Assembly (NCBI GenBank): GCA_035578155.1
Contig: JAPWDM010000008.1
Span: forward strand, 33,130,280 to 33,194,279
Length of the DNA: 64,000 nucleotides
From: Brachynemurus nebulosus
Taxonomy: Eukaryota > Arthropoda > Insecta > Neuroptera > Myrmeleontidae
Direction: 5' to 3'
Part shown: piece by piece, positions 13,672 to 23,830 of the stretch
Layout of the letters: each line of letters opens with the position of its first letter
Position numbering within the stretch: position 1 is the stretch's first letter
The notes under the pieces: generated by a model
The model's input: only the letters and a program-made list of their open reading frames with translations
What the model was told of the DNA's origin: nothing
Database searches by the model: none
Program-made: the position numbers and the translations under genes

Positions 13672-13766
13672 TCGCGCGTACTCTTTCTCAACCTCGTATA
13701 TCAAAAACTGCATGTTTCATGTTTTAGGACACACAAAAAACATTGAATATTGTATTTATATATATA

Positions 13767-13853
<87 letters not shown>

Positions 13854-14000
13854 CATAATATCTAGGTAGCCAACATCAAAGGGTGTAATTAGTATAAATC
13901 TTAAGTTCATAATGATTAAAACACAGATTTAAATACGTTTTTTTTGTGTATCCAAAAATTGGGACTTTTCATATACGAGGTTGAGAAAGAGTACGCGCGA
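13672..14000. mobile_element. 329-bp MITE with perfect 30-bp-plus ends and a (TA)n centre
   Basis: TCGCGCGTACTCTTTCTCAA and the following CCTCGTATAT are perfectly inverted at the right end (33 bp identical, counting flanking ATA). TA duplications at 13670-13671 and 14001-14002. (TA)n fills 13770-13850. Related to the 51792 element through the TTTCTCAACCTCGTAT core. The identical ends imply recent activity. Confidence 0.88.
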
Positions 14001-14049
14001 TATGCAGTTATAATTGTTAGAAAAGTTTATTATTGTGTATATTTTTTAA

Positions 14050-14774
14050 GTAGATTCGGAGCATTAGAGCCGAAATCATAGCTATTTATAGGTCCCAGCA
14101 GCTGCCGCTTCTTAAAAAAAAAGCGGTACGTCGACTTTCGCCGCTCTATTGTTCGAAATGTATGACCTTGAAACTCTGTAGCAGTTGTGTATAGACTTTC
14201 GAACGTTCAGCATCGAATATGAATGAAACAAACTTGCCATTTTAAATGTAATTATCGCAGAATCGAATTTTTTTCCAAAATGCCTTTGCGGTGGACACAA
14301 TTACTAAAAAACTGTCATTCCGATCAGAACAAAATACTACTTACTTATTTATTATGATATTTGCCAGTCGCTGACAGAAAAATTTTCAATTATTTTAAAA
14401 TTTTTTTTAAAACAAAAAAACCAGAAATTTTACGTCCTAAAAAAATAAACTTTTCGTTAATGTCACCATTTTCTTTTAGAATTGAAATTTTTAAAAATTA
14501 TTCGCTCAGCGATTAGACAACAAAGTATATTAACGAAATGTTTTTGAGATATTGAACCGTTCTCGAGTTACCATGTCCACCGCAACTGATGCCTAAAAAA
14601 GGCGCTCCTGGAATACAGCTGTAGTTCCGCTACTTTCACTTTTCTATAAAAAAATTTAACAAATATCCTAAAATATGTACTAATCGATGTTGTTAACAGT
14701 TTTCAAATAAATAATTATTTTGCTGTTGAAAAAAAAATCAAGAAATTGTGGTCATTTCGCCCGCTACAATTGTA
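14050..14774 (+). repeat. Short form of the 41.3-kb transposon family
   Basis: Runs from GAGCATTAGAGCCGAAATC to CATTTCGCCCGCTACAATTG. The inverse of 41317-43190 matches both halves, but the pseudogene-containing middle is missing here. Shared blocks include CGGTACGTCGACTTTCGCCG, CCAGTCGCTGACAG and TTATTTTGCTGTTGAAAAAA. It directly abuts the 14777 MITE. Confidence 0.7.
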
Positions 14775-14776
14775 TA

Positions 14777-14911
14777 CAGGGTGTAAAACAAATAACTCTC
14801 GTCCTTTTGTGATGTGACTCATAGCATCCTGCAGACATTAAAACCACAGGAATTTTTTCGGAATTAATAGTCGCGTCACCCCCCAAAAGGATGAGTTATT
14901 TCCCTTACACG

Positions 14912-14986
<75 letters not shown>

Positions 14987-15144
14987 CATATATGTATATA
15001 TATACAGGATGTAAGGGAAATAACCCTTACCCTTTTGAGAGGTGACGCGACTGTTATTTCTGAAAGAATTCCTGCGGTTTTAGTGTCTACAGGGTGCTAT
15101 AAGTCACCCCATAAAAGGACGAGAGTTATTTGTTTTGCACCCTG
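14777..15144. mobile_element. 368-bp foldback MITE with a (TA)n loop
   Basis: CAGGGTGTAAAACAAATAAC and its inverse bound it, with TA flanks (14775-14776, 15145-15146). The arms pair for about 130 bp (CCTTTTGTGATGTGACTCAT against a diverged partner, CACAGGAATTTTTTCGGAAT likewise). The centre is (TA)n at 14914-14980. Confidence 0.88.
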
Positions 15145-15146
15145 TA

Positions 15147-16068
15147 TAAACCCTTAAAATTTGTTTTATATTATGCTAAACACATAAAAGCATACATTGT
15201 TGTTTTCTAAGCTTAATTTCATAAATTTTTCGCGAAAGACAATATGGAAAACGCTGAATGAGGAAACTTTTTACCAACAGAATTAGTTTTTATTTCAAGA
15301 TCGATTCGAACTTTTTTCATGTTACAAAATTTTAAATATTTACCTGATCCTAAGACTTTACGCCACAGTAAAGCACACTCCTCTCAGTTAACCATCAAAA
15401 TACAATTATCGGAATATTGCCCTTAGTTGTAAATTTGCATACGTACCATACGAAGGGGGTAATAAAAAATCATTTTTTCCTTACTTTTTCTCCTTTCTTG
15501 GCTTTCTTCTTTTTTGAGGAACAAGACAAACTTTTTTACATTTTGTGTTAGGATATCTTTTCAAAAAGTTATTTTCAACTTTATGTTGCGCGTCGCCAAC
15601 TCAACACCAATAAAAGTTTTAAATTTATTGAAAATATATATCGGAAAAATCTTTTTTTCCTTTCCGCCATAAAGTATTAAGGGAAGTTACAGGCGGGGGA
15701 GATGTAATAGCGAACACACCTTATTATATTGAAGAGAAGCGCTATGGTTTACACATATATTGGATAGCAATGAAAATAACAACAGACACGTCATGTTCGA
15801 GTCTAAAAAGAATGGTAGAGTAGGTTAAATTAGACGAGGAAGTTGTGAGAAAGTATGAGGAAACATTCAGTTGATGCATATGAAATGTTGGATTTTATAA
15901 AAAGAAACAAAAATGCTATATTTTCTAAAAAAAATACATTTTTTGATCTGGCATGGCATAGAGGTGTTGCACGCAGCGTTGAGGACAACAATCGACCAAT
16001 AAATTCTTCGAGTGGTTTAGCTTCAACAAAATTTCTTAAGCATAATAATCATATTATACTCTTTAAAC
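15147..16068. other. No convincing gene; one 90-codon frame
   Basis: A frame from ATG at 15855 (MRKHSVDAYEMLDFIKRNKN.., with FDLAWHRGVARSVEDNN) runs to 16127 across the TTAA junction at 16069. It has mixed composition but no motif I know. The rest is AT-rich. Confidence 0.3.
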
Positions 16069-16970
16069 TTAACCCCTTGTCGCATATAAAGCCACATATG
16101 GATTCTAAGTTTTACTATTTTTTTTAACATATTAAATTTTTTTTTTTTTTTGAAACTAATGTTACCTAAGTCCTAACTTTATACTGCTTCGAGTAACGGA
16201 GCGTAATTTTTGTTGTCTTTGGTAAGTGCGAGTTGTCAAATTATTTGAAGTTATGTTCAGAGTGTCCGACCGTTACAGTGCAATTTATTGGTGCTAATTT
16301 TATTTGTGAAAACTAAACAATAAAACGGTAAATACTAAAATCAAAAATTTTCAAAACACATGGAATAGTTGTGATTCGTGTGTGTTTTCTTGTTTCCTTC
16401 GATTTTTGGGGCTTATTTTGAAGTTGCCATATTTGGCTTCGTATGCATTTAATCCAAATTATTATTGGGCATATATGGCTTCGTATCGCTTTTATGGTAC
16501 ATCCCAGCATGTCAATTCTAATCCTGGTGATGGCTTCGTGAGTGACGATGATTTTGCTTCTGGTTCCCCAGTACTCCCACCAGCCAAGGCAGTCCATCAA
16601 CTTTGGTGGCCAGAAAATGTACTGGAACAAGCCGAAAAGGTACTCCATCTAGCTTGCCCGGCTCATCTATACTCATTGAAAAACTCCAGCTAGGCATCAA
16701 GACCTCCCTTTGAAGTCTGTGCGATCAGATAAGGTGACCATTTCCCCGAATGGACAAAACTAAATTGACAGTTATGTCAAAACTGCTCAAAATTCTGTTC
16801 ATTCGCCAAATGTGGAATGTGCCAAGTTTATTTATCTTAAAATGGCAAATAAAATTACATACAGATTTTCATAAAATATAATTGTATTTTTTATTTAACG
16901 CATACGAAGTCATATATCGATTATAATTATAATACTAGAATGCATACGAAACCATATATGGTTTCGTTAA
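16069..16970. mobile_element. Probable piggyBac-like remnant with ATATATGG palindromes
   Basis: TTAACCCCTTG at 16069 and a TTAA at 16967 bracket a stretch with repeated CATACGAAGNCATATATGG motifs. They lie at 16087, 16424, 16470, 16900 and as a perfect 22-bp palindrome at 16946-16967 centred on CCATATATGG. TTAACCC-type starts and subterminal palindromes fit piggyBac-like elements, but the two ends do not match each other well, so boundaries are uncertain. Confidence 0.4.
16474..16693 (+). CDS. Unrecognised reading frame in a GC-richer island
   Basis: ATG at 16474 opens MASYRFYGTSQHVNSNPGDG, then FVSDDDFASGSPVLPPAKAV and HQLWWPENVLEQAEKV, to TAG at 16691. Acidic and Pro-rich wording and the raised GC content suggest a decayed exon, perhaps of the surrounding TTAA element. 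The opposite strand is also open. I cannot assign a family. Confidence 0.25.
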
Positions 16971-17725
16971 GTAATTTCTAAACAATAAGACTTAATTTTT
17001 GTTTCTTAATTTAACTACTAAAATAAAAAAAGTGAAAGACATTTTCAGTAAAAAAAAAATTTTTTTCTTCACCTACTCTAGCGGATCAGAATCGCTGTAA
17101 CCTTACTACCTGAAAGAAACATCAACCAAAGTTACCAGGTATACCCGAGAATATGCAAACATCAACAATTGCATGAAATAGAAACTGAATTAATAGATTT
17201 GAGCGTTACTTTATGGTATTCCATATTTTTAAATAATAAATATATACCACTTTTATTTTTGAAACAACATTGTCACAGATAAAAAATAAAAGTGATATTT
17301 TGCGAAGTAAAATATTTGTTTTTATTTAGAAATTAAGTGTTTCGAAGCGAATCAACCTGTATATGAGCACTGTATTTATAAAATAATAATTATATAAAAA
17401 TAGTTACGAAATTGTGATGAAATTTGGGGGATTCGTGAAAATTGTTTAATTAATCGATTGATTAATATGGTGGCAAACGTTTTTTGACCCGCATGCATCT
17501 AGACAAGATGCTACCTTCTTTTTTCTGCCAGCAGGGGGTAGAGGTATTCGCAACAAGGACGGGAAAAGGATGTAAATGATTGAAATAATTACAATTACAT
17601 TATTTTTTTTATTTTTGGGGGAATTTAATTTAATAATGTTTAGTTCATTTTTTTTTTAATTAATAAATTTAGAATTTTTACTAATGGTAAAATCGTTTTT
17701 TAGGAATAAAGTTAATATTTTTTTT
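16971..17725. other. No recognised feature
   Basis: AT-rich DNA with a GC-richer piece near 17490-17570 (CAGCAGGGGGTAGAGG). Nothing assignable. Confidence 0.5.
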
Positions 17726-18143
17726 ATTACTCATGCGGGAGAAGTACTAACTTGGCGCATTTCTGTACGCAAAATAGCTGTTTGCCCACTGTACTCTTCC
17801 CATAAAACACGCAAAATTTAATCAAAACACGCAACGCCGCCTCTTAATTTTTCATTTAATAAATATTTCATAATTATTTCTATAGAAACCACCAACAAAG
17901 TAATTTAAACGATAATTAATTCAGAAAAAAAAGACGAACATTTAAAAATATTATTTTAAGAAGTAATAAAAATGTCAAAAATAGTGATAATAATAGAAAA
18001 AAGTATGTGAAATTCGTAATAAAATATAGTATGTGCAACTCGTGCGGGATTGTCGATTGCCCCACTCAAGCGAATGAGCGCACTCACTACGTTCGCTTTC
18101 GTGGGCAATCGACAATTTCCCGCACTTATTGCACAATATACTA
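17726..18143 (+). repeat. Hairpin-ended dispersed repeat, copy 1
   Basis: Starts TTTTTTATTACTCATGCGGG and ends TTGCACAATATACTA. The last 115 bp form a strong hairpin: GTGCGGGATTGTCGATTGCC near 18047 pairs with GGCAATCGACAATTTCCCGC near 18105-18124. All three copies (here, 49776 and 54896) diverge from each other right after CAATATACTA, which fixes the right boundary. A 3' hairpin before a CT-rich end recalls Helitrons, but the subterminal GCGGGA motifs are inverted at both ends, so a TIR element is as likely. No coding capacity. Confidence 0.75.
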
Positions 18144-18146
18144 GAT

Positions 18147-18879
18147 AAATTATGAGTGTTACCTAGCGTATGTAGTAGCCAAGTAAATCCAATAAAAATA
18201 TAGGTAATATAAATTTTATGTTAAATTTTAATTTAGATCTGTAATAAATTTTGTTATTGGAGCTACTTAATTTTTACTTTTTATTTACCGTTCCATATTC
18301 AAAAATGTTCAACGCACACCATTTTCGATACTATTATCTGACGTCCGATTAATCGGACGTTGTTGGATCATCAACAACTACCAATTTTTGAATTCTCTAA
18401 TTTTTGCTTTGACGCGTTAATGGTTATGAAAAATTATGACAAATTGTTCAACAAAAATATACTATTTTGACAACTAATACTCGTATACTTTAAATGTAAT
18501 TGTTGATGTCGTATAGCATGATGTCGCAATTAGTCAGCTTTCATTTGACGTCTCTCAGCATCAATGATCGTGAACCAGTAAAATTAGTTTCTAATTTTCC
18601 AGAATACGTTGAAAAATTGTCGATTTTGATACTCTATGGTACAAAAGTCTACCGAAAAACCAATAAGATATGTATTAAATATATAACCATACCAAGCAAC
18701 GCATAGTCCGGGTAATGTACAAAAGGATATTACGAATTTTTATATTAAAATTTTCCACTTGAGTGATTAGTGTTTAAAAAACAATAATTCATAATTAAAA
18801 AGAAATTTCTATCTTTTGAGTCTAGCTATACTTTTTAGTCGAATTTTCTCCGAAAAATTAGACTTATACAGTCTATACG
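18147..18879. other. No gene; a perfect 20-bp palindrome
   Basis: ACGTCCGATTAATCGGACGT at 18341-18360 is self-complementary. Otherwise AT-rich. A frame from 18500 begins without ATG and is not supported. Confidence 0.5.
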
Positions 18880-18959
18880 ATAAGAGCTGCGAGAGGCGAG
18901 ACCAGGGGCGCTATCCGTTTTCGGACCCGTAGAACACGATTATGTAAAAAAAAAAGATG

Positions 18960-18994
<35 letters not shown>

Positions 18995-19289
18995 CCCGCA
19001 ACCTTTTAATATGTGTAGGGCCCCCCTATGGAAGTTAAGAGATGAAATTTGGTAAGTGGGGCTTATTCCGATGCACAACAATACTATCAAAGTGGGGTCA
19101 AATTTTGGGCAAATTTTTTTTCGGACCCGACCTTTAAGGGGGTGCTGGGGGGCGGAAAAGCAATAAAACTTTTCCAAATCGGTTTTAAATAATGTTTCGG
19201 TCAATTATTTACAACATATCCAAAATTCAGCTTCCTAGGATGATATGGTGGGAGTAGAGGGGGGAAAAACGATTTTCGCTGGATCCATC
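18880..19289. other. GC-mixed repeat sequence with (TA)14
   Basis: GGCGAGACCAGGGGCGC, (TA)n at 18964-18990, then GGGCCCCCCTATGG and GGGGGTGCTGGGGGGCGG. The style continues into the tandem array and it may be that element's 5' part. Confidence 0.45.
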
Positions 19290-19915
19290 AGGCCCCCAGC
19301 CCCCCAGAATTAACGTAGAGGGTTGAAATTTGGTGTGTTGATAGAGTTCGTACCTAGGTTGTGCTTTTTGGAGGTTTTAATATTTTACCCCCACCCCCCT
19401 CATTTTTAAGCTACAATTTCATGCATTTTCGACGTTTTCGAAGTTTGTACCACTCGCACAGGTCACCCGAATAAACCTAGAGGGCTGAAATTTTGTATTC
19501 GGATTGAGTTAGTATCAAGGGGGTGCCTTTTGGGGGTCTCGACTTTTAACCCCTACCCCCACCATTTTTATACCCAAAAGAACATGATTTTTCTTGTTTT
19601 TTAACAGTTTTGTTCGGGTCAAAATCTCCCCAAATAAACCTAGAGGGCTGAAATTTGGTGTACAGGTTAAGCTAATAGCCAGACACTGTTTTTTGGAGGT
19701 TTCAACTTTTAACCCTTACCCCCACGATTTTTACGCCAATATTTCCTTAATTTTTTTGCTTGTTTTCTAACACGTCTAGAGACTCCATAAGGAAACCTAG
19801 AGGGCTGAAATTTTGTACGTGTATTCAGTTAGTATCCAGCTAGTACCTTGTAGGGAGTCCACATCACTTTTCCCCCCACTTCTCCCATTTTTACATCGGA
19901 ATTGAATGCTATTGT
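19290..19915 (+). repeat. Tandem array, about four units of about 160 bp
   Basis: The strings GTAGAGGGTTGAAATT or CCTAGAGGGCTGAAATTT recur at 19314, 19476, 19639 and 19796 (spacing 157-163). Each is followed 50-70 bp later by TTTTGGAGGTTT/TTTTGGGGGTCT and then a CCCCYACCCCCAC C-rich tract. A related but more divergent unit starts near 19020. Not coding. Confidence 0.85.
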
Positions 19916-19930
19916 TAAATGTGTTTTAAA

Positions 19931-20460
19931 AGCATTATGTTTATTCTAAATACAAGTAGGCGAATAGTAATTTTAAAAAATTTAAAAAAAAGTGAATACA
20001 ATTTTTTAACAAATGAAATACATACATATTAAGTAATTTGCAAATGTTATTAGAGTCACTGTTTATTTATTTATTTAATTATTATTTAGGAATTTTGGAT
20101 TTTTATTATTTATAAAATAGAAATTTTGGATTTTTTTGGAAAGAAAAAATATCTTCATAAAAGCCTTCCAGTTTACTATTTAAGTTCCTTTTTTAATATT
20201 TAAAAGTAAAACACAAAGGCAATTGGCGGATAAGCATGGATAGAAATGCCCTCGTACGAATTGTTTTGGCTTTTTCCCTGTTAACTTCTGTCGGCACAAA
20301 ATTGAAATTTACTGATATTCAGCCCTTAAAAACTTAAAATCTTTTTATAAAGCCCCGATCAACCGGACACTCATTATCAGTTTTGAAACCACCAAAATTA
20401 CAAATCGCTTGTGGAGTTTCAATTATATTTCGCTTGTAGACACTCAATACCGAAGAAATA
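19931..20460 (+). repeat. Unnamed dispersed repeat, copy 2
   Basis: Full left part (GCATTATGTTTATTCTAAAT on) as in copy 1. Its short frame 20236-20337 reads MDRNALVRIVLAFSLLTSVG, TKLKFTDIQPLKT, stop. It ends in a T-rich run (20461-20512) joining copy 3. Confidence 0.75.
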
Positions 20461-20512
20461 ATTTTTTTTTTATTTTTTTTATTTTTTATTTTTTATTTTT
20501 TTTTTTTTGAAT

Positions 20513-20880
20513 GAAAAAATATCTTTATAAAGGCCTTCCAGTTTACTATTTAAGGTCCTTTTTTAATATTTAAAACTAAAACATAAAGGCAATTAGCGGA
20601 TAAACATGGGCAGGAATGCCCTCGTACGAATTGTGTTGGTTTTTTTTCTGCTACCTGTTTTCGGCACAAAATTGAAATTTACTGAGATACAACTCTTAAA
20701 TACTTAAAACCTTTTTTTAAAGCCTCGATCAGCCGAACACTCATCACCAGTTTTGAAACCAACAAAATGACAATTCGGTTGTAGACTTTCAATCACATTT
20801 CGCTTGTAAACATTCAATACCGAAGATGAAGGGGGAAATTCGACTACCGTGATGGGGCCCCGCTGCTCACGGCGTTTTTT
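20513..20880 (+). repeat. Unnamed dispersed repeat, copy 3 (5'-truncated, tandem to copy 2)
   Basis: Starts within the AAAATATCTTTATAAAGG block and runs to GATGGGGCCCCGCTGCTCAC. The frame 20606-20707 reads MGRNALVRIVLVFFLLPVFG, TKLKFTEIQLLNT, stop: same start, length and frame as copy 2. Confidence 0.75.
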
Positions 20881-20889
20881 TTTAATAAA

Positions 20890-21761
20890 CGATATCAGTT
20901 TCGATAAAGTTTAGTAAAATGGAAATTCTTTGAAAAGTTTTCAAACGATATTTTTCATTGTAAATAAAAAATAAGGTAGAATTTTTTTACAGTTGATTAA
21001 TTACTTCCGGCGAATTAATTAAATCAAAATACTGTTTCCTTATTTCTAGACCTAAAACGACAGCTTATCTATGTATAGTTTCTGTTAGAAAATCAGTCAA
21101 GCTTTCAAAATATATTGAACAGTAGAAACAGTATTTTAAGCCTTATTCTGCTACCTTTTTCGTCAAGCGTACCTACTTTATTCTTAATTTTTTACCCAAA
21201 ATTTAAAATATAGGTACTTTGTTTCTTAAAACAAAAAAATTATGTGATAACCCTTGACCTCTTGGTTTCAGTAACGACTTCGACCTTCATGCATAACAAA
21301 CTCGATACTGGGCTTATGCATAGACGCAACCTGCAGAAAAGGTGGCAAGGAGGAGAAGTCCGCGGTTCAAGTATCGACATCTGAGGTTCAGTCACCTGAC
21401 TCCGGACCTTATCAGGGGAACCAACGTGAATTGGTTGTTTTCCTTTATTATATGGCTTCACTTCCTTTGAGTCTTCCTCTTAAGATTCATTCATTCATTC
21501 AGTGGCTAAACTTGTAAGGCATGTAAAATAAAAAAAAATAAATAAATAAATAAATAAAACAAAAAACAAATTTTTAATTCAAACTATTTATATTTATCTA
21601 TTGTTCTTGCATTAGCTGCTCATTCTAGACCAATTCCTACTGGAAATGAGCCTGTTTGTCTTTCTTTCACGCTTAAATAGCTTAGTCAATCGCCTCGAAA
21701 TTTTGTGCAAAAATATGTCAGGAACGGAATAGAAAACAGATTGCTTCTCACTTGTAAATAT
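20890..21761. other. No recognised gene; one GC-richer patch
   Basis: 21250-21470 is clearly less AT-rich and open on the minus strand (21461 to 21240), but starts without ATG and reads an unfamiliar MKPYNKGKQPIHVGSPDKVR... Possibly an old exon or repeat head. AAATAAATAAAT at 21535-21560. Confidence 0.35.
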
Positions 21762-21895
21762 AGTAGACGAAATGGTCGGAAAACGACATTTCATATTACA
21801 CAACCAAATGTTATTCCAACTAATAGCGAAAATGACTCTAGGATGCAACAATACTATTTAAAATTAAAGAACAGCTTTTAAATATTTCTTTAAAT
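21762..21895 (+). repeat. Satellite-like repeat, single partial unit
   Basis: GGTCGGAAAACGACATTTCA, CAACTAATAGCGAAAATGA and AAAGAACAGCTTTTAAATA match the monomer at 394-1858. Confidence 0.8.
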
Positions 21896-21954
21896 AGAAG
21901 AGGCCTGTGGGAAAATTCCCAAGAAAAATAACAATTCACAGTAATATTCAGAAT

Positions 21955-22105
21955 CAGTGGGGTGGCTGAGCTTGTTTAGATATTGGCGCTTGGAGGCTGC
22001 TAGATGGAAGGTTCAAATCCCACGGTAAGCTATATTCATGAAGATTTTTTGTAGATTTACTTCACAATTTCAGATAAATGTGAACACAGAATCAGATAAA
22101 TATGG
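21955..22105 (+). repeat. SINE-like, tRNA-derived head, copy 1
   Basis: Pol III A box-like GTGGCTGAGCTTG (21962-21974) and perfect B box GGTTCAAATCC (22010-22020) are 46 bp apart, as in a tRNA with a long variable arm. CACTTC..CACAATTTCAGATAAATG downstream is shared with the copy at 36004. It does not fold into a complete tRNA by eye, so this is a repeat head, not a tRNA gene. Confidence 0.55.
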
Positions 22106-22251
22106 TTCTGTTTACTGAATAATAGACAACACATTGTTTTTCAAATTACACCGCGCTAGGTGCTTCAATGCATTACCCAACGAACTGACACTATACACTG
22201 TCTATTCTACTATAATGTAATAGTGTTCATTGAGCTATCATGTATATAATA

Positions 22252-23830
22252 CTAGCTGTACCCGCGACGCTGTGCGCGCGACACATTTTTATAAAATCAA
22301 TGAGAAGTATATATAAGTGTAGGTAATTATTATACAGAACTTGCATAGAACAATAATTTTTGCGTAATGCATGTAGAGGTAAGTTTGGTAAAGTGGGAAA
22401 TGGGGTAAAATGGAAAATGGCACTTTCCTGGTAAACTGTCAAAGTACAGATGTCATGCGCTACTGACATCTGTTAGTAATGACCACAAACTAATCTTTAT
22501 GGTATACCCACACATGCATATGTGTTCATATTATGCTCTTTGACACTTATCAAGGTTTTGAAGCGAATCGTAAACTTCATTTCCCATCGTTTCAATATTT
22601 CCCATCGTTTTTTTCACTCGTTTTAGAGATAAAGAGATTGTAAGTAGGTACACTCAAAGTATTCTTTGTAGTCTTGATTTTGATAATGCATAAGCGTTTC
22701 GTGTATGCATTGTAAAAAAAATTACGCTTACATTTTTCCAAATTTTGTGTTAGGGTAAAGTGGGAAATTTTGCATGGGGTAAAGTGGGAAATGTCAAAAA
22801 TCACTATTGAGGCGTCGTTTTGCATCCAAATGTTGTCGATTCATTGTTTATGATTTAAAAGAGTGTTGTGAATGTATTTATGTCCCTCTAACCTCAAAAT
22901 TTCGACTTCATCTCGGTTTTTTCGGTTACCGGAATAATAGATATCGTACGCATGATACGAAAACAAGATTTTTCAACAATTCGCAAATCTAAATCACGTT
23001 GCAAGAAACAGTTGAAAAACTTTTGGCAAATAAACGCATCGAAGCTCGAAAATCAATTAAGTCATTTTTGCATTTTTTTTTCAGCAAAAATTATTTCTTT
23101 TTCTACATTTACTATGTATTCTGTATTCTTTGAACCTTTTTTGCCTTGAAATATAGATTTAATAACTTTGCTACAAGATTTGCGTTGAGTTTGCACAGTT
23201 TTTTTTGGCCATTTTGCACATAGTCGGTCAAAACTCGGTAACTCAAAAGAAAATCAATATTTTTAGTTGGTAGCAAAAGATAGTTTACTGAATTCTCTTT
23301 ACTATAGAAATTTTAAACATGGAAAAATAATCACTTTTGTTCAATCAACGGAGCTCCAAAAAAAAGTTTCCCACTTTACCCCACTTACCTCTACATTTTT
23401 AAAATAGTTTTTATATTTTTCCAAGGAAAGGAGACATTTTACCGTAATAAAAAGTGTCTTATATGTTGATCCAGGTAATAAGTTAACATCAGACCAAATT
23501 TCATAAAATTCCGTTCAATAATTTTTGCGTAATACGTGCATGTGCTGAAAATACTTTTTCTATCTTCCTGTGGGAATGAGACATTTTCCCAGAGTAAAAA
23601 GTATCTCAGATGTTGACCCAGGTAATAAGTTATCATCACACCATAAATTTCATTAAGATCTGTCCGGTAGTTTTTGCGTGATGCATGAACAAACAAACAG
23701 ACAGACAAAAATTTTAAAAAACGCTGGGTTGATATCAATACTTTAATAACTATTTACAGTACCAATCAAATTTTCAAAAAATATTCCGTATAAATAAATG
23801 ATCGCGTTACAGTTTTATTATATGTATAGA
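22252..23830 (+). repeat. CTAGCTGTACCC dispersed element family, copy interrupted by another element
   Basis: Begins CTAGCTGTACCCGCGACGC and ends GTTTTATTATATGTATAGAT, the usual wording of this class in insects. The left 120 bp and the right 435 bp are separated by the 22376-23391 insertion. The right part has two sub-repeats (GATCCAGGTAATAAGTTAAC at 23468, GACCCAGGTAATAAGTTATC at 23616) matching those at 38620-39083 in inverse orientation. Confidence 0.7.
22376..23391. mobile_element. 1.0-kb element with GGTAAAGTGGGAAA motifs, TA flanks
   Basis: Ends GAGGTAAGTTTGGTAAAGTG and, inverted, GAGGTAAGTGGGGTAAAGTG; TA flanks (22374-22375, 23392-23393). The motif GGTAAAGTGGGAAAT recurs at about 22386, 22753 and 22776, with a TGG variant at 22400. 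Non-coding. Confidence 0.85.

Noticed and set aside
13559..15157. Frames running into (TA)n at 13.8 and 14.9 kb
   Set aside because: Same microsatellite artefact; the non-repeat parts belong to MITE arms.
16313..16700. Minus-strand frames of 111 and 60 codons opposite 16474-16693
   Set aside because: They mirror the plus frame over the same GC-richer island and show no motif.
21962..22032. Possible tRNA gene from A and B boxes
   Set aside because: The acceptor and anticodon stems do not pair by eye, and a second decayed copy exists at 36.0 kb, so a SINE head fits better.
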